Positions 9,983 to 21,597 of a stretch of 64,000 bases of DNA are shown piece after piece. Position 1 is the stretch's first letter. Each line of letters opens with the position of its first letter. The position numbers were made by a program, and so were the translations under genes. The notes under the pieces are model-generated. The model did not search any database. It was given only the letters and a program-made list of their open reading frames with translations, and was not told where the DNA came from. Source of the DNA: Cristatella mucedo (taxonomy: Eukaryota > Bryozoa > Phylactolaemata > Cristatellidae); NCBI GenBank assembly GCA_009760855.2, contig WPIO01000030.1:3908501-3972500 (forward strand). The letters are read 5' to 3'.

Positions 9983-10598
9983 CCAGCCCGACTTACGAAA
10001 TAGATGGGGACCGATAAATCTGCCGTAAGTCAGATTTGTGTATATCGAGAATGGCATTTGATACGTTCTACTATGATACATTCTCTCGAAGATGGAAAGG
10101 TAAAGAAATTGATTTTTTTTATAAATACATAGCAAGAAATAAATATGAACAGGTAAATAAAATTATATTGACGTACCATAATGTGTAGTATTTTTGGGCA
10201 TATAGAAGTTGGTTGTTGTAGGACTGTACTTTGAGTACTATAAAGATGAGGGTGAGGAAGAGTAGGCCGATCTTGCTGGAAAATCATCAACTCCCTCTTC
10301 GTCTAAACCCTCGTGACAGGTAGACGGCTAAGGCGAATCAACTACTTTGGTAGTGGATAGTTGGGGGTTCACTAATTTCAACTTTGATGAAATAATCGAG
10401 CTTTGACTGTTTTGTTTGTTTTTCCTTTCTTGGAAGATTTTACGATAACAGGGATGATAATCCTTAACTTGCCTTTGAACATAAAAGATATCATGAAAGT
10501 ATTCTTTGATAAATTTTTAATTTCTGACTTTTTGGCATGAACGTGGCCGAGTTTGTCTACAAATTTTCTTAAGTCGAAACGTTATAAGTCGGGGCTGG
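9983..10598. mobile_element. non-autonomous pogo/Tigger-like MITE, decayed
   Basis: The left end reads CCAGCCCGACTTAC followed by GGGGACCGATAAATCTGCCG and TAAGTCAG. The right end, read inward, is CCAGCCCCGACTTATAACG with a TCGACTTAAGAAA block. This CGACTTA / GACCGATAAA-like / TAAGTCGAA arrangement is characteristic of pogo/Tigger non-autonomous ends. No transposase is present. The exact outer boundary and the TA target duplication are not visible, so the limits are subterminal. Confidence 0.5.
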
Positions 10599-11319
10599 CT
10601 GAGCCAAAAGAAGTGCCTTGGTGGCTAATGGCTTGCTGCAGAACTCAGACCCAAAAACGGAGTCAAGTGCCAGCCAATCACCCCCAACGACCAAGTGGCA
10701 GTCGGTCAAACTGACAGGAAAACTGAAGCATTTGCTCCTGGGGAAGTCGGGGGTATAACTCATGGTCAATAAAAGATATTCTCTCGAGTGCTGCGACCCA
10801 TGGAAGGGGAGAGTTGTGGCACTTGAAAATGAGGCGGTCGAATCAGTTGCATTTTTAGAATCTGATTAAAGCAAATCTACTTACACTCCTCACAGCTATT
10901 TTTTATCGAGCCACCATATCCCATGTGATAAACACTTGCCAGTGGGAGCTTACATTGCTTCAAAGGAAAAGTGGCTGGCAGGTCTTCCTGTGAGGAAAAT
11001 TGCTATATCAGTAACAGCCCTAAAATAATCGCTCAATAACTTGCCCGGACCATGGGCATTAGCACTTCAAGTGCCCCGTGTTATAAACGATCCCAAAATG
11101 CACTATTAGTAAGACAAGACCTGAAATAAAAGACAGCTATCCATAGGCTTGTATTCAGAATATCAACTCTCTTGCTTTGTCAAACAGCACAACCGAATCA
11201 TTTACAGGTATAACCCAGATCATGTATCCCGGGCAACTACTTGCTCTTTAGAAGTTAATAACACTTGGTGCTTTTGCATGCTTTTCAGAGCTGATACCTT
11301 GCTGCCATTACCCTTGGCT
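10599..11319. other. no gene recognised
   Basis: Mixed-composition spacer with short open frames only. No transposon terminus or exon identified. Confidence 0.45.
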
Positions 11320-11405
11320 CAGTGGCTGAGCCAGGATTTTCATCTAGGGAGCAAGACCCCCAACATTTATATGAAGGGGGCAAGACTCCAAAATTTTCAT
11401 GTAAG
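11320..11405 (+). mobile_element. solo hAT-type element end
   Basis: Starts CAGTGGCTGAGCCAGGATTT, followed by TCATCTAGGGAGCAAGACC and a repeated GGGGGCAAGACTCC. It closely matches the inward-read right end of the hAT MITE at 33663-33925 (GGAGCCGGGATTTTTATCTA). No partner end was found nearby, so this is a fragment. Confidence 0.5.
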
Positions 11406-11819
11406 CAGGGTTAGACACAATTAATGAACAATTATGGTGCAAAAGATATAGTGCTTACTTGGTATGAGCTTGGCTGTTGCTCATCGAGTGGAATTAGGAC
11501 ATGACTGATACGTGATGGAATTTCCTGGATAAAAAGATTTACCTAAGAGCACAAATCGAGAATAAGTGTTGAAGCTTCAGAATTTGTTGTCGGCCAAACC
11601 AACTAAAACATTTGAGGTATAACCTAGCTGCAATCAGTTGGTAGATCCTTAGTTTAGTTAGGTAGTTCGGCCTTAGCATGACCATGGCTCCTGGTGGGTA
11701 GGAATGCACTGAAAATGAGTAAAGAAATTGAAATGGGCTCAGAAAGAATTGAATTGGATGGAGTATAGAACCCACGGGAGGACTTAGCTATAACTGAAAA
11801 CACTATAGCCTAAACAAAA

Positions 11820-11990
11820 CTGGAGACCAGCCGGTGTACGACTGGAGACCAGACGGGAGACTAGGCAGTGTAGGATCTCAGACGAGAGGGTGTAGGATCT
11901 CAAACCAGCCGGTGTTGGATCACAGACCAGGTGTAGGATTTGAGGCCATACGGTGGAGGATCACAAACCAGATGGTGAAGGATCAGGAAA
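11820..11990 (+). repeat. degenerate minisatellite, units of about 22-30 bp
   Basis: Recurrent phrases GGAGACCAG, CCGGTGTA, GGTGTAGGATCTCA, GGATCACAAACCAG and GGTGAAGGATCA occur in series with variable spacing. About seven units can be followed. The array is imperfect and has no coding frame. Confidence 0.75.
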
Positions 11991-12358
11991 AAGACATGGG
12001 CAGCCAGAGATGATATAAGGCCTCAGATGTAGGCTGATCCAGGTGGTGGAGGCTAAATCAAGTCTTAAGCAGTGCTAATAGACACCCCATGCCCAAAGGA
12101 GCCCAGTCCATGCCATGTAGTATCACCTAGCAGAACCAGCACATGTGGTATTGCACAATTTTTAGTCTTTCAGAGCCTTGCTGTACTCTATATATGAAGT
12201 GCTTCCAGTGACAATAATTCAGTTCCACGGCATCGGCTATCACTTCGAAGCCGACGATGTCCACGCGTACCCTTCATGAAAATACTCGGAATCAGCTGCA
12301 TGGATCAATAAACTGCCTTAAGCCGTGCACACTTTAGGTCAGATAACAGCCAACGTCC
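11991..12358. other. no gene recognised
   Basis: Spacer between the minisatellite and a LINE-A terminus. Nothing recognised. Confidence 0.45.
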
Positions 12359-12446
12359 ATAATAATAATAATAATGCACTTGATAAAGCACCCTCAGAGA
12401 ACTTAATCTCTTTCTAGGTGCTTTACATTTGCTGCAAAGGGAAGAT
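12359..12446 (-). mobile_element. LINE-A 3' terminus
   Basis: The minus strand reads TGTAAAGCACCTAGAAAGAG, ATTAAGTTCTCTGAG, GGTGCTTTATCAAGTGCATT and an ATT tail. The arms GCACC/GGTGC show a paired change from GCGCC/GGCGC that keeps the stem. Only the last ~90 bp of the element remains. Confidence 0.85.
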
Positions 12447-13450
12447 AAATGATAATGAACTGAACTCTTGAAAGAAAGCCTTGTACCTAAAGCTGGAATC
12501 AGTATTTGTGGTGCGAATTGGAGATACCATTATCAGTTGCTAGCAATTGGGAGTTTCCTTATTGAAGACCACCGGAAAGTTTGGTTCACCCTCTCCATAG
12601 CCTAACATAATGATCCCAGACAAAGATTAGGACTACTTAGTTCAAAGCTCCCAGGTTCGATGAAGGCCAGAAACTAAAATAACTTTGCACTGGCAGGGCA
12701 GCAGAAAGGGTCAATGCATTAGCACTTCACGACCCAGTTTGTGGCTTCAAGTCCAGCTGCATGCAGGCAATTCTACATTGCAAGCAGCAAAGGTGGCGAT
12801 ACCTGCCAACGATAATGCTTTTCTGTGGCTAGGTAATGAGGCAGCAGAACCATGTACTATTAGATTTTACCATTACGTTTATAAAACTACAGCAACCTAC
12901 AGCAGGCACTAAAGGCGGCTGCTAGAATAAATCCATATAAGTCCCCTTTGCTAGAGAAGCTTCAGTGGTGCCCCATTGATCCGTAAGTGAACAGCAAATA
13001 ATCTTACCCGGACCTCTTTCAGTCCTAGAGAAAGAGCATCTAAAGCACCTAACTCGGCTTCTGGAAAAAGGTCGTGACTAAGCCGAGTTGGCCTGTATTA
13101 TGGCAGCTTTTAGGTCGAGGTCACATCGAAGAGACCACCAATTGCCTGAGCATACCTGTATGGTGCCAAACGAAGTCTCAGGAGTTAACTGGTTCTACTG
13201 GCGTGACAGTACCACAAGGATGATACTTCACGATGGTACTTTACGAGGAGGTCTTCAGTTCCGACAGATCAATTGGCAGAAACATGTCCGTGGAATTTAG
13301 ATTCAACTAAATGGAAACATTGTTTTCACCAGAAGGTTTGCACTGATAGCAAGTGACCCACTCCAAGCCACGACTACCCTTTGGTGACTGTAAGCTCAGC
13401 TAATCCAAAGCAGCAAGGAATTTTCTTCAAGCACAAAGCCAGGCCAGGAT
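12447..13450. other. no gene recognised
   Basis: The plus frame 12685-12912 overlaps a stretch vaguely like SINE-B (GGCAATTCTACATTGC), but the similarity is too weak to call. Otherwise nothing identifiable. Confidence 0.4.
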
Positions 13451-13597
13451 AGCCATGGGTAAGGTGCTTGCTATTGAGACCGAGGTCTTCGGTTCGAATC
13501 TTGTAATCGGCAATCCTTTATTGCCAACTACAAGTGGTGGGTGACAGCCGTTAAGGCACCTCTGTTGGTATACAAACGAGGCTATTGAATCAGCTTC
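13451..13597 (+). mobile_element. SINE-B copy, best preserved
   Basis: Reads GCCATGGGTAAGGTGCTTGC, GACCGAGGTCTTCGGTTCGA (box B GGTTCGAATC), GGCAATCCTTTATTGCC, GTGACAGCCGTTAAGGC and CTATTGAATCAGCTTC. The box A-like GGTAAGGTGC and the canonical box B indicate a tRNA-derived head. The 3' half differs from SINE-A and lacks the LINE-A stem-loop, so a different partner LINE is inferred. Confidence 0.8.
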
Positions 13598-14799
13598 AAA
13601 TTAATTTATACATTTATTAAACATATGCACACCATAATAGAGGTGGAACATGGGCCTACCAATAACTTGATGATGGGTACTATATGAAATATCGATACTA
13701 CAGTGTCTTAATTGTGAATTATTAGAATATGCTCACCTCCCACACAAAGGCAAACCAAATCGGATCTACTTCACAATTAAGATACCTTCCAACAAACAAA
13801 CGATTTCACCAAGGGCACAGCAAACATTAACGGTCCTAGCAAAAGCCCTGGCCTGAATCCTATCGAGCCGTTAGCTATTAAATTCAACCACTGAATGTAA
13901 TGCCTACAGTCCCACATAAACCACAGAAAGAGCAGCTCTATCGATATCTTGGAACATTTATTGGTCAATCTATTTACAGCATCCGGACGTCGATGCTAAA
14001 GTGGTGGTGCTCAACCATTCCATATGATCATTACTAGTAACTAAGCTGTGCGACTAATCATTTTGTCTCAGGTGCAAGGTTGTCCGTGATTTCAAGTACT
14101 ACCAGCCATATTAGTCGAAATCTTAGGATCTTAGTTCAACCGGCCGAAAACGCTCAGTATCGGAGCTGGTGTAAATGTAACAAACAAGACAGGCGAATAC
14201 ACAACAAGCCATGAGAGTGCTGTGCTCATGTAGCTACTGGTGCTGCCACTCAAGCAAATTCTGCCTCAAATCCTCAGAGTATTGCAGGTCACAGCCTACC
14301 GTCTTTGCACTTTGACAATATAAACTAACCCACTGACTTTCGAAGCTCATCAGCTGCCACTTCAGCTCCTACCACGATGCTCAACACACTACCATTACAC
14401 GGCAGTTCCAGACGACTGCCACAAAAACCAGCTGCTGCTTTTGCAATGCCTAACTTTAGAAAAAGGCTAGCCTCACCAAGCTAACTTTTCGGGTTACCTA
14501 TTTAAAAAGGCCTCTCTTGAAGAAGGTTCCGGCTTTCACAATCAATTGTTGTGTTGACTGTTTATTTTTAACCTGCTTTAAACAGCAACCCGACAGACCA
14601 TCGGGCTGTACAAGCTTGCATAACAGGTCGTTGCTCTCTACCCGGGGCGTAACAGGCACAGGGAAGCAAGCCGATTCGAAGCAATTCGAGCTGCTACGAT
14701 ACGAAGGCACGTCTACTACAAGCAGGCAATAGGTGGGCAGCTTTCCAGGCTTCACTGCAAGTGGATAAGACTCGAGCACAAATTCATATACCACGACCA
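13598..14799. other. no gene recognised
   Basis: No exon or transposon identified. Short open frames at 13777-13968 (-) and 14517-14732 (+) have no recognisable domains. Confidence 0.45.
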
Positions 14800-16050
14800 A
14801 CATTATAAACAACGTGGGCCGAAATTCGCTCGCTCGAGCAGAGCAGCAGCTCGGACGCGAGGCGGCAGCAGCAGCCGACTTCTCGTAGAAGAGAGGGAGC
14901 TCCATGTTGGCTGCTCAGGCTGGCTCCAGCCTCGCTTCTAATCGGGGCATTGAAACCGCCGGCCTCGTTGTGATTGCAGCAGGCCAGCCGCTGAGGGCTG
15001 GCTAACCACTAGCGGACCAAGTGGCTGGGGTACCGAAACAAACAGCAACAGACGGCCCCAGTGGAGGCATGCCGGGCCAGCGATTGCATACCGGAAGCCA
15101 GCTCACTTCGATTCGCTTTTAACAAACTGCGACTGTCATTCCTGAAAATAAGCAACAAAAAGCACCGGTCCCTCCCAGCCTTTTAGTCGCTAGTGTACAA
15201 AACGGGTCGGCAGCTCAGAATGCACGAATCACCCACCGACTGCCAGCTGCCGTACCCGAGCATATACCATACTCTTCGACACTACTGAAGGCTCGGAGCG
15301 ATAAGGTTTGAGCGCAAGACATGAAGCGAGCGAGACAGTTTCAATTGAGTGCTTACTCAGAAGCTGCGCCCAGGCAGGCTGCTAGGTGCCCTATCGAGTC
15401 AGCATCTGAAGCAGGCAGCCGACGATATCGGACTGAACAGGCATGGCGGCGCCACCGCAAGACAAAATAATGTCGCCAAGGGATACAGTCAGCGACCCTT
15501 GGAAAACAGCTATTCCCCCGAGGCGGAACACGGCACGCCGCAATGCGATTCAAGGTCACACGCGTAAATAACAACTAGAGTGCAGCATGGCCGGGTAAAA
15601 TCTGTAAGCTAGCGACAACGGCCCGATAATGTTCATAGGGCGGTCATCACTAGGCTGGTTCATATCAACTGTGTCACTCTCACCTTTCAGTTGCTGTCTC
15701 AGCAAAAGGCTGGCTCTCTCTTCGCCCATTCAACAGGCTAGTTGGTATCGCAGCGCAGGCCTAGAGAAATTACGAGAAGAAGCCCTTTATGGCTGCCCAA
15801 TGAGCAGCGCCGCTCAGCGCCGAACACCGGAATAAACACAAAGCAGAAGACTCGCGGAAGCAATAGTGACGTAGGCTTCTTATAAAAAGTTTTAAAACAC
15901 TTTCAAAATTGCAAGGAGCGCTCTATGTTTAGGAAGCACTTACAGATGCAACTATAATTGTGACGTCACACCCACCCGAGGAGACCATGATTGGGGGGTG
16001 TGTCCTGCAGCCACTTACGACGGAAGGTCCGCGCGGGCGTGAGCTGTTTC
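14800..16050. promoter_or_regulatory. CpG-rich block with a CRE palindrome; possible promoter
   Basis: Compared with its surroundings the stretch is rich in GC and in CpG dinucleotides (especially 14815-14895 and 15400-15570). It contains a perfect cAMP-response palindrome TGACGTCA at 15961-15968. Open frames on both strands here reflect high GC rather than clear coding. I see no exon that I can name. Promoter function is inference. Confidence 0.3.
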
Positions 16051-16569
16051 AGAAAATGGCTCAGCCCACTACAGAAATCAAGACCTCCAATATGCCTAAG
16101 CTTCAGCTAGCACGTATAAATTGAAACAGAATAAGTAGCTGGTATAGGCATACATTTAGAAGCAGAGTTTGCTTAAAGCTGAGTTCAAACATGACTGGGT
16201 ATTGCACAACCTCATGCCGCCGGTGACACCGGCTTTCGTACCGTGCAAGGTCGGTCGGTAGCGTTTGGCCTACATTTTGTCTGGTTTCGGCCAAGTGGTA
16301 CTATTGAGTGGGCAGCAACTGAAACTAAAAGCATCATGCAAAATTCCTAAATTTGACTGTCCCTACAGATTTGGTTGGTGCTTCTTAGGCGTATTGGATG
16401 CGTTTTGGGGAACGTGTACCCGATGAGTTGAAAGTTAGCTGTTGGTCAGTCGCAGAGTGTTTTACACAAACAAAAAGTAAAGCGACGATTGGACAAATAG
16501 AAAGCCTAATTTATTTTTCATCAAGAAGTATCCAGGCTGCTTCCTTCCATCCTGCTTGCAGCGGACACT
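16051..16569. other. no gene recognised
   Basis: Mixed-composition spacer. No feature identified. Confidence 0.45.
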
Positions 16570-16658
16570 GAACCAGCAAATGAAAAGCACCCAGAAAGAG
16601 ATTGAGTTATCTGAGGGTGCTTTATCAAGTGCATTATTGTTATTATTATTACTGAAAC
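16570..16658 (+). mobile_element. LINE-A 3' terminus
   Basis: AAAGCACCCAGAAAGAGATT, GAGTTATCTGAGG and GTGCTTTATCAAGTGCATTA, then an ATT/GTT tail. The arms AAAGCACC and GGTGCTTT pair, with the same double substitution as the 12.4-kb copy. It abuts the left edge of the unclassified repeat. Confidence 0.85.
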
Positions 16659-17300
16659 GGCGCTATGCGAAATGAGCAGCATCAGTACCAACGTTCGCGG
16701 CTCCTGATTTGTAATGGGCTAGGATCCGGTAATGCGAAAATCTATGGCCATTGCCACATGCAAGCAGAAGCCGAGTAATAGACTATCAGTGTGCACTGGA
16801 AATTGGCCTTGGCATTTATGCTAAGTTGTGCCGCAGGAGGCTATTGAGCCCTACGTACGAGAGTTCTTGCGGGTCGTTGCCGCATGCAAGCAGAAGCCGA
16901 GTAATAGACTATCAGTGTGCACTGGAAATTGGCCTTGGCATTTATGCTAAGTTGTGCCGCAGGAGGCTATTGTGCCCTACGTACGAGAGTTCTTGCGGGT
17001 CGTGACCACTATTGAACGCCTGCAAATCCCCCTCACCGTTGCCCTCAAATAGACTTCTCCACGTAAGGGATGTGGACTTGTAATGTTCATGCGTGGGTGC
17101 CCTTCGTCGCTTCCGAAATCCGATACTGGTGGCATACCTGTATACAACGGTGCTAGCCGCTATTCTAAGGTACAGGGCTTCGCCGGTACTCGTCGCGTGT
17201 TGGCTGAGACTAGCGTCATTACGAGTGCTGCGTTTGTGTACAGTCCCATTGAGACGCGGACGCTGGTACATCCGCTCGCAACGTCACTAACGACATGTCC
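16659..17300. repeat. unclassified dispersed repeat, copy 1
   Basis: Collinear with 24511-25082. Shared blocks in the same order are TGAAACGGC, AATCTATGGCCA, TTGGCCTTGGCATTT, TTGAACGC, CAAATAGACTT, GTGCCCTTCGTCGCTTCC versus GGCACTCTTCGCCGCTGCC, and GGCTGAGACTAGC. On the minus strand the two copies also share a peptide pattern (RNDASLSQ versus RNGASLSR, and SLFEGNGEGDLQAFNS versus SLFDGDLKLQAFNTS), though frames break. I do not recognise the family. It could be a transposon part, a duplicated gene fragment or a promoter duplicate. Copy 1 contains a 126-bp tandem duplication absent from copy 2. Confidence 0.6.
16751..17002 (+). repeat. 126-bp tandem duplication
   Basis: Unit 1 is 16751-16876 and unit 2 is 16877-17002, each starting TTGCC(A/G)CATGCAAGCAG, with only about three differences seen. 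The unit is a multiple of three, so one plus frame stays open through both (16751-17005). That need not mean it is coding. The homologous repeat at 24.5 kb has a single unit. Confidence 0.9.
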
Positions 17301-18441
17301 GTTGCAGGATTGGAAACCATGATATCGGTCGTGCTGTGGTGTGTACCAAACCTCTTGGCTAAGACCAAGCGGCTACGCGCTGTGGGAAATCAGATGAAGA
17401 AAATCGCAGCTAAGATCAAACAGACTACTGCATAAATGCAATCTGCGCGTCTGCTTTGCCCCTCTCTAGTCGCGTGCGATCGCGCACGCCATTCTGCGGT
17501 GAGACTGTAGAGCAGCAGGCAATAGCTGCAACTCGCGAATAACGCAGAGCGGTGGCGCCGCACAACGCGGCGACGCCGCCACTCTCCATTGCCTATTCGG
17601 GTGCTGCTCGACCTCGCGGCGCCGCGAGCTTGGCTTGGATCTTGCGTCATTTTTTCAGGCTTGCGTCTTCATCTCCTGGAGCTATTCTTTTGGCGACGTG
17701 TGTAGTAATCTTGCCTCCTAACGAGTTACCTTGGCCAATAGGTAAACTACTTCTATGCAATCGCTCGATATCGGTCTGTACTAATCGCTGTGCAAGGTGT
17801 AAGCTGACGCTCTAACAACAAGCACGTGCCGGTACACAAACGACGAACGCAGACACCGAAGGGGATGACTTTCAAAAAAGAGCATGCTGGAACTGTATGG
17901 ATCAGTTGCTTAGCAGGTGTAAATGCTTGCACTGTCGGACCGCAGGGACTGAAGCATCTGGAAACTGGGGTGGGGGTAGATCTCAAGCACGCAGCCGTTA
18001 GAGCAACTACAAAAATGCGTCGAACTTCTCCTGGACAACGTAGCGACGAATAAGTAGCCTGTCAATTTCAGCGAGTGCACAAACCAGAAGGACGATTAGA
18101 ATGATTATGGCAGCGGCAGGCGCGGTTGACCTTTGGCGATTGACAGCGATTGCCACCTCAGTTAGAGGGAGTATTTATGAGTCGCCTGAGGCTTATAAGA
18201 GATCTAGTAACTGTTTTCGGCCGATGAGATGACCTGGAGGCAAAAACGTAGCGTATAAAGTGCAGCGGGAGCCCCAGTAATGAGGACCCCAGTAACGGCA
18301 GAGGCCCGAAATTCGCTTCATCCTGAGCCACAGCGAGATATCTGCGTTGATGGGGCAGACACATGGCACACATGTATTATTATCGAAAATCAGAAGACGG
18401 CACGCCGGTAGATGCTGAGTGATGGCGACCTCGAACCTTAT
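17301..18441. other. no gene recognised; CpG-rich core at 17440-17640
   Basis: A compact GC/CpG-rich core (GCGATCGCGC at about 17479-17489, GGCGCCGC runs at 17550-17630) might mark a promoter. No exon is identifiable in the surrounding open frames. Confidence 0.35.
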
Positions 18442-18744
18442 ACTAAGAATAGTGGCGTTCCTAGAATATTGTGCGCCCGAGAACGAACAACGCAGATGGT
18501 GCCCCCTTTTTTATTCGATTATCTTCAAATACATCAAATTATGGCATAATTGTCAATGATTATAAATTAAATTCAAAATCACAACTTAGAATAGTTACGT
18601 TCTGCAACATTTTAAAAGAAAAGTTTTTTCTTTTAAGATTGTAATCACGATATTTTAAATGAAAAATAACTATAAACTGTCTCTTCATTACAACTTAAAA
18701 ATCTTAAAGATAGATTGATTTTCCTTTGACTTCACCCTTGCAAA

Positions 18745-21300
18745 TTAGTCAGTGATGTCATCAAACTCAATCTCCTCAAAATGTTCCCTTCCAATGATGA
18801 GAAATGCCAGCTTGCTAAGACGGACTTTCCACAATGAAGCACGCAAATATGATAAAATAAGTTGTATTTGCTGAAAGACCGCTCGCAGTTGGCTATTGAT
18901 ACCGTGACCATCAGAAGAATTCAGAATTTAGAGATAAATTCGTAGATTCGGAAATACTTCATCTCCATATGCAACAATAAGATATAAAGATCTATAGGAG
19001 TTTTTTGAAAATTTTCTATTCGCGCCCTAAGCAGCATTTTGCAATCAATAAGTTCCCTTATTCATTATTCGCCATTGACACCGGTGTCGTAAAAATAAAA
19101 AATATATGCAACTTTCCACTCAAAAGTGTCGTTATCCGTTTTCCGTTTCAGAGAGAAGAGTTTTCATATCTAGTAGGATTCAAATTTAAGTCTACGTTCT
19201 TTAACCTCAATTGTGTCGATATCTCTTGTTGAAGACGATTGATACGCTTTTTCAGGACACGCATAATTTCTTCCTCGGCTTTAAGTTCGGTGTCTATTGC
19301 TTGTTCTCCTGACTTCCTCTAAAGTCGATGTATTCTTCTCTCATTTTCAATACTCCAAGCTGTGCATTTATCTTTGGCCATTTTTGCAGCATTTTTACTC
19401 GAATCGCTGCAAGTTTTGATTAGTTCTTACTTTAAGGGTCCGTGATCACGTGCTGCTTTTCTAAAATTCATCGCAGGATTCTGCAACCATTTCTGGATTC
19501 GGTCAATTTTATGAAGAATAGTGTTACATAATTCCAGTAGAATATAAAAAGTTACGTTTTAATTTGCTTTGAAAGCAACTGTGTTGTATCGCATCTGATT
19601 TCAGAACTCATTGATAGGTCTTCTGACATGATTTCCACCAGCTACCAGTTCGTCACGCCCGTCATGTAAAGCTCTAACAGCTTCTGACCAGGCACTCTTG
19701 CACGTACCGGATTGCGGCTCAACTTTTAAAAGCAGTACTTTTTTCAATTTATCTCAATGAACTATCGAACGAGAAGAAAAATACAACACACGCTTTGACT
19801 GTCCCAAAAAAAGTTCCGCAATTGAATCCTGTTTAGCAGGGTGCACTCCTGCTAAATTAAACTGTTTGTCACATTTAACGAACAACGCTTTGAGATTTGT
19901 TGCACATATTCACTGTTTAAGGCCGGACATATGTCCAGTCATCACAGTAGCATTATTATATAATTGTTACCGGCAGTTGGCCAATAAGATACTGTCGGAC
20001 TTAATACTCATAAGGATGACCTTTTCAAGGTGTTTCCTCTGCAGCAAATATAAACCCACTAGAAAGAGATTGAGTTCTCTGAGAGCCCCTTATCAAGTGT
20101 GTTATTATTATCATTATTATTAAGGTCTGCTGCATTTGTTGCATGTACCTCTGCAAAATCTGAAAAACTAATTTGATCATAACTTTCTTACTTTCAAAAT
20201 CCATATCGACATAATTGATCACTTGGCAAAGCGGTTCCAGATATCCTAAATCGGATATTGAATCGACCGATATACCGTAATGCTTGCTTTTTCTTATATC
20301 TGTTAAAAACTTATTTTTTACAGTTATTGCAAGTTGGTGGATAAGTTTATAGTGAAGTTTAAGTGAAAATTAAGAGTCGGTTTCCGGATTTTATCGCGCA
20401 CATTGAAAGTGTTTCAGCTGTGAGTAATGCTCAGCCACGACCTTGATCAGGAAAACAATTTCGAACATTTCTACGCTCACATAAACTCAAACGTTCTCCT
20501 TGGCCACGCAGCACTTGATTTTGTTAAAGAGAGACTCACTGCAGTCACGTATTCCTTTCAAAATATTTCGCCAGCGTTTTTTCTGATTTAATGTGCGTTT
20601 CAGCGTCAATTCCAGTACCATTAATTATTCTCTGTCCAGCTTCCTTCCTAGTCGTAAAAGCATTGCAAAACGCCCAAACCATTTTCAGATGACCGTAGCT
20701 TTTCTATTATTCAAATACAACAGTTGGTTCAAACGAAGATGAACAGTAAGGGAATTCAATAATTGGTGAATATAATGGTCTTGATTTATTCAGTTCCTTT
20801 CCATTTTCTAATTAATGTTTAAGCCATGTTGATGGAATTGAACGTTCACCGGACTACTGAAGGTAGATTGTTGAAAATGATACGATCCTAGAGTAATCAT
20901 TTTATTACGAAGAGCCTGTGATATTAATTAAAGCTTTGTAATTTGATCAATATTTAACTAGTAGGTAACACCAGGAAATTTTAGTACAGAATGAACAGCA
21001 TTTTTTTCTGATGCTCCTCCAGATTTAGAAAATTTACCAATCTTAAAATTTCCACTTATACCAAGAAATTTCTTGTTCCGTTTAACTAGCTCAACAACGC
21101 CGTCTCTGGTATTTTTCTTAGTATAGATGGTAACTTCAGTCTGAACTGCATTTCATAGCACGTTTTGGTTACGATACGGTTCATCCTTCTCTTTTCCGTG
21201 TTTTAAAATACTTAGTTGATTTCCGGCGTCTTCGTATTTAGTGTCTAAATAGTGTACACGTTCAGGATCATTTGTCTTTGATTTTTTCAAGAAACTCACC
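18745..21300 (-). pseudogene. hAT transposase pseudogene (TTF-zinc-finger / ZMYM-like class)
   Basis: In shifting minus-strand frames the fragments follow the order of hAT transposases that resemble vertebrate ZMYM proteins. These are EKKRWRNILKGIRDCSESLF (about 20590-20500), HYGISVDSISDLGYLEPLCQ (about 20284-20225), YNNATVMTGHMSGLK (19961-19916), LKALFVKCDKQFNLAGVHPA (about 19895-19835), and a C-terminal dimerisation block SIANCERSFSK (18900-18866) with EEIEFDDITD before a stop at 18745-18747. The family cuts and pastes its own DNA with an RNase-H-like catalytic core. Many stops and frameshifts, plus a LINE-A terminus inserted after FQILQRYMQQ, show it is dead. The N-terminal zinc finger is not clearly visible. 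I did not restore the protein. Confidence 0.82.
20038..20123 (+). mobile_element. LINE-A 3' terminus nested in the hAT transposase
   Basis: GCAGCAAATATAAACCCACT, AGAAAGAGATTGAGTTCTCT and a TTATTATTATC tail. The stem arms are partly lost (AACCCAC/GAGCCCC). It interrupts the transposase between two conserved blocks, so it inserted after the hAT element. Confidence 0.8.
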
Positions 21301-21597
21301 ATGAATTTACTAGACATGTGCGTGTGGTTCCTTTCAGCTTCCCTCTTTCTTGTCCGATCTTCTGCACCACTACACTTTTTTTAACGTGGCTTAAATTATC
21401 CATCACTTTTAGACCAGAAATAGGCGAATTTTTTAGCATTAAGAGCTTAATAAAAATACTCCTTCAGAATTACACATTAAAAATAAAAAATCAATTGACA
21501 AATTAACCGTTAGGTGAAACATTGAGCGGAAAATTTATTCTATGAAACTGTTATATTTCACGACAATAATTCAGGAAGTGCCTTGAACAAATGCATA

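Noticed and set aside
12685-12912. Possible SINE-B copy
   Set aside because: Only a short GGCAAT...CATTGC resemblance exists. The promoter boxes and tail blocks are missing.
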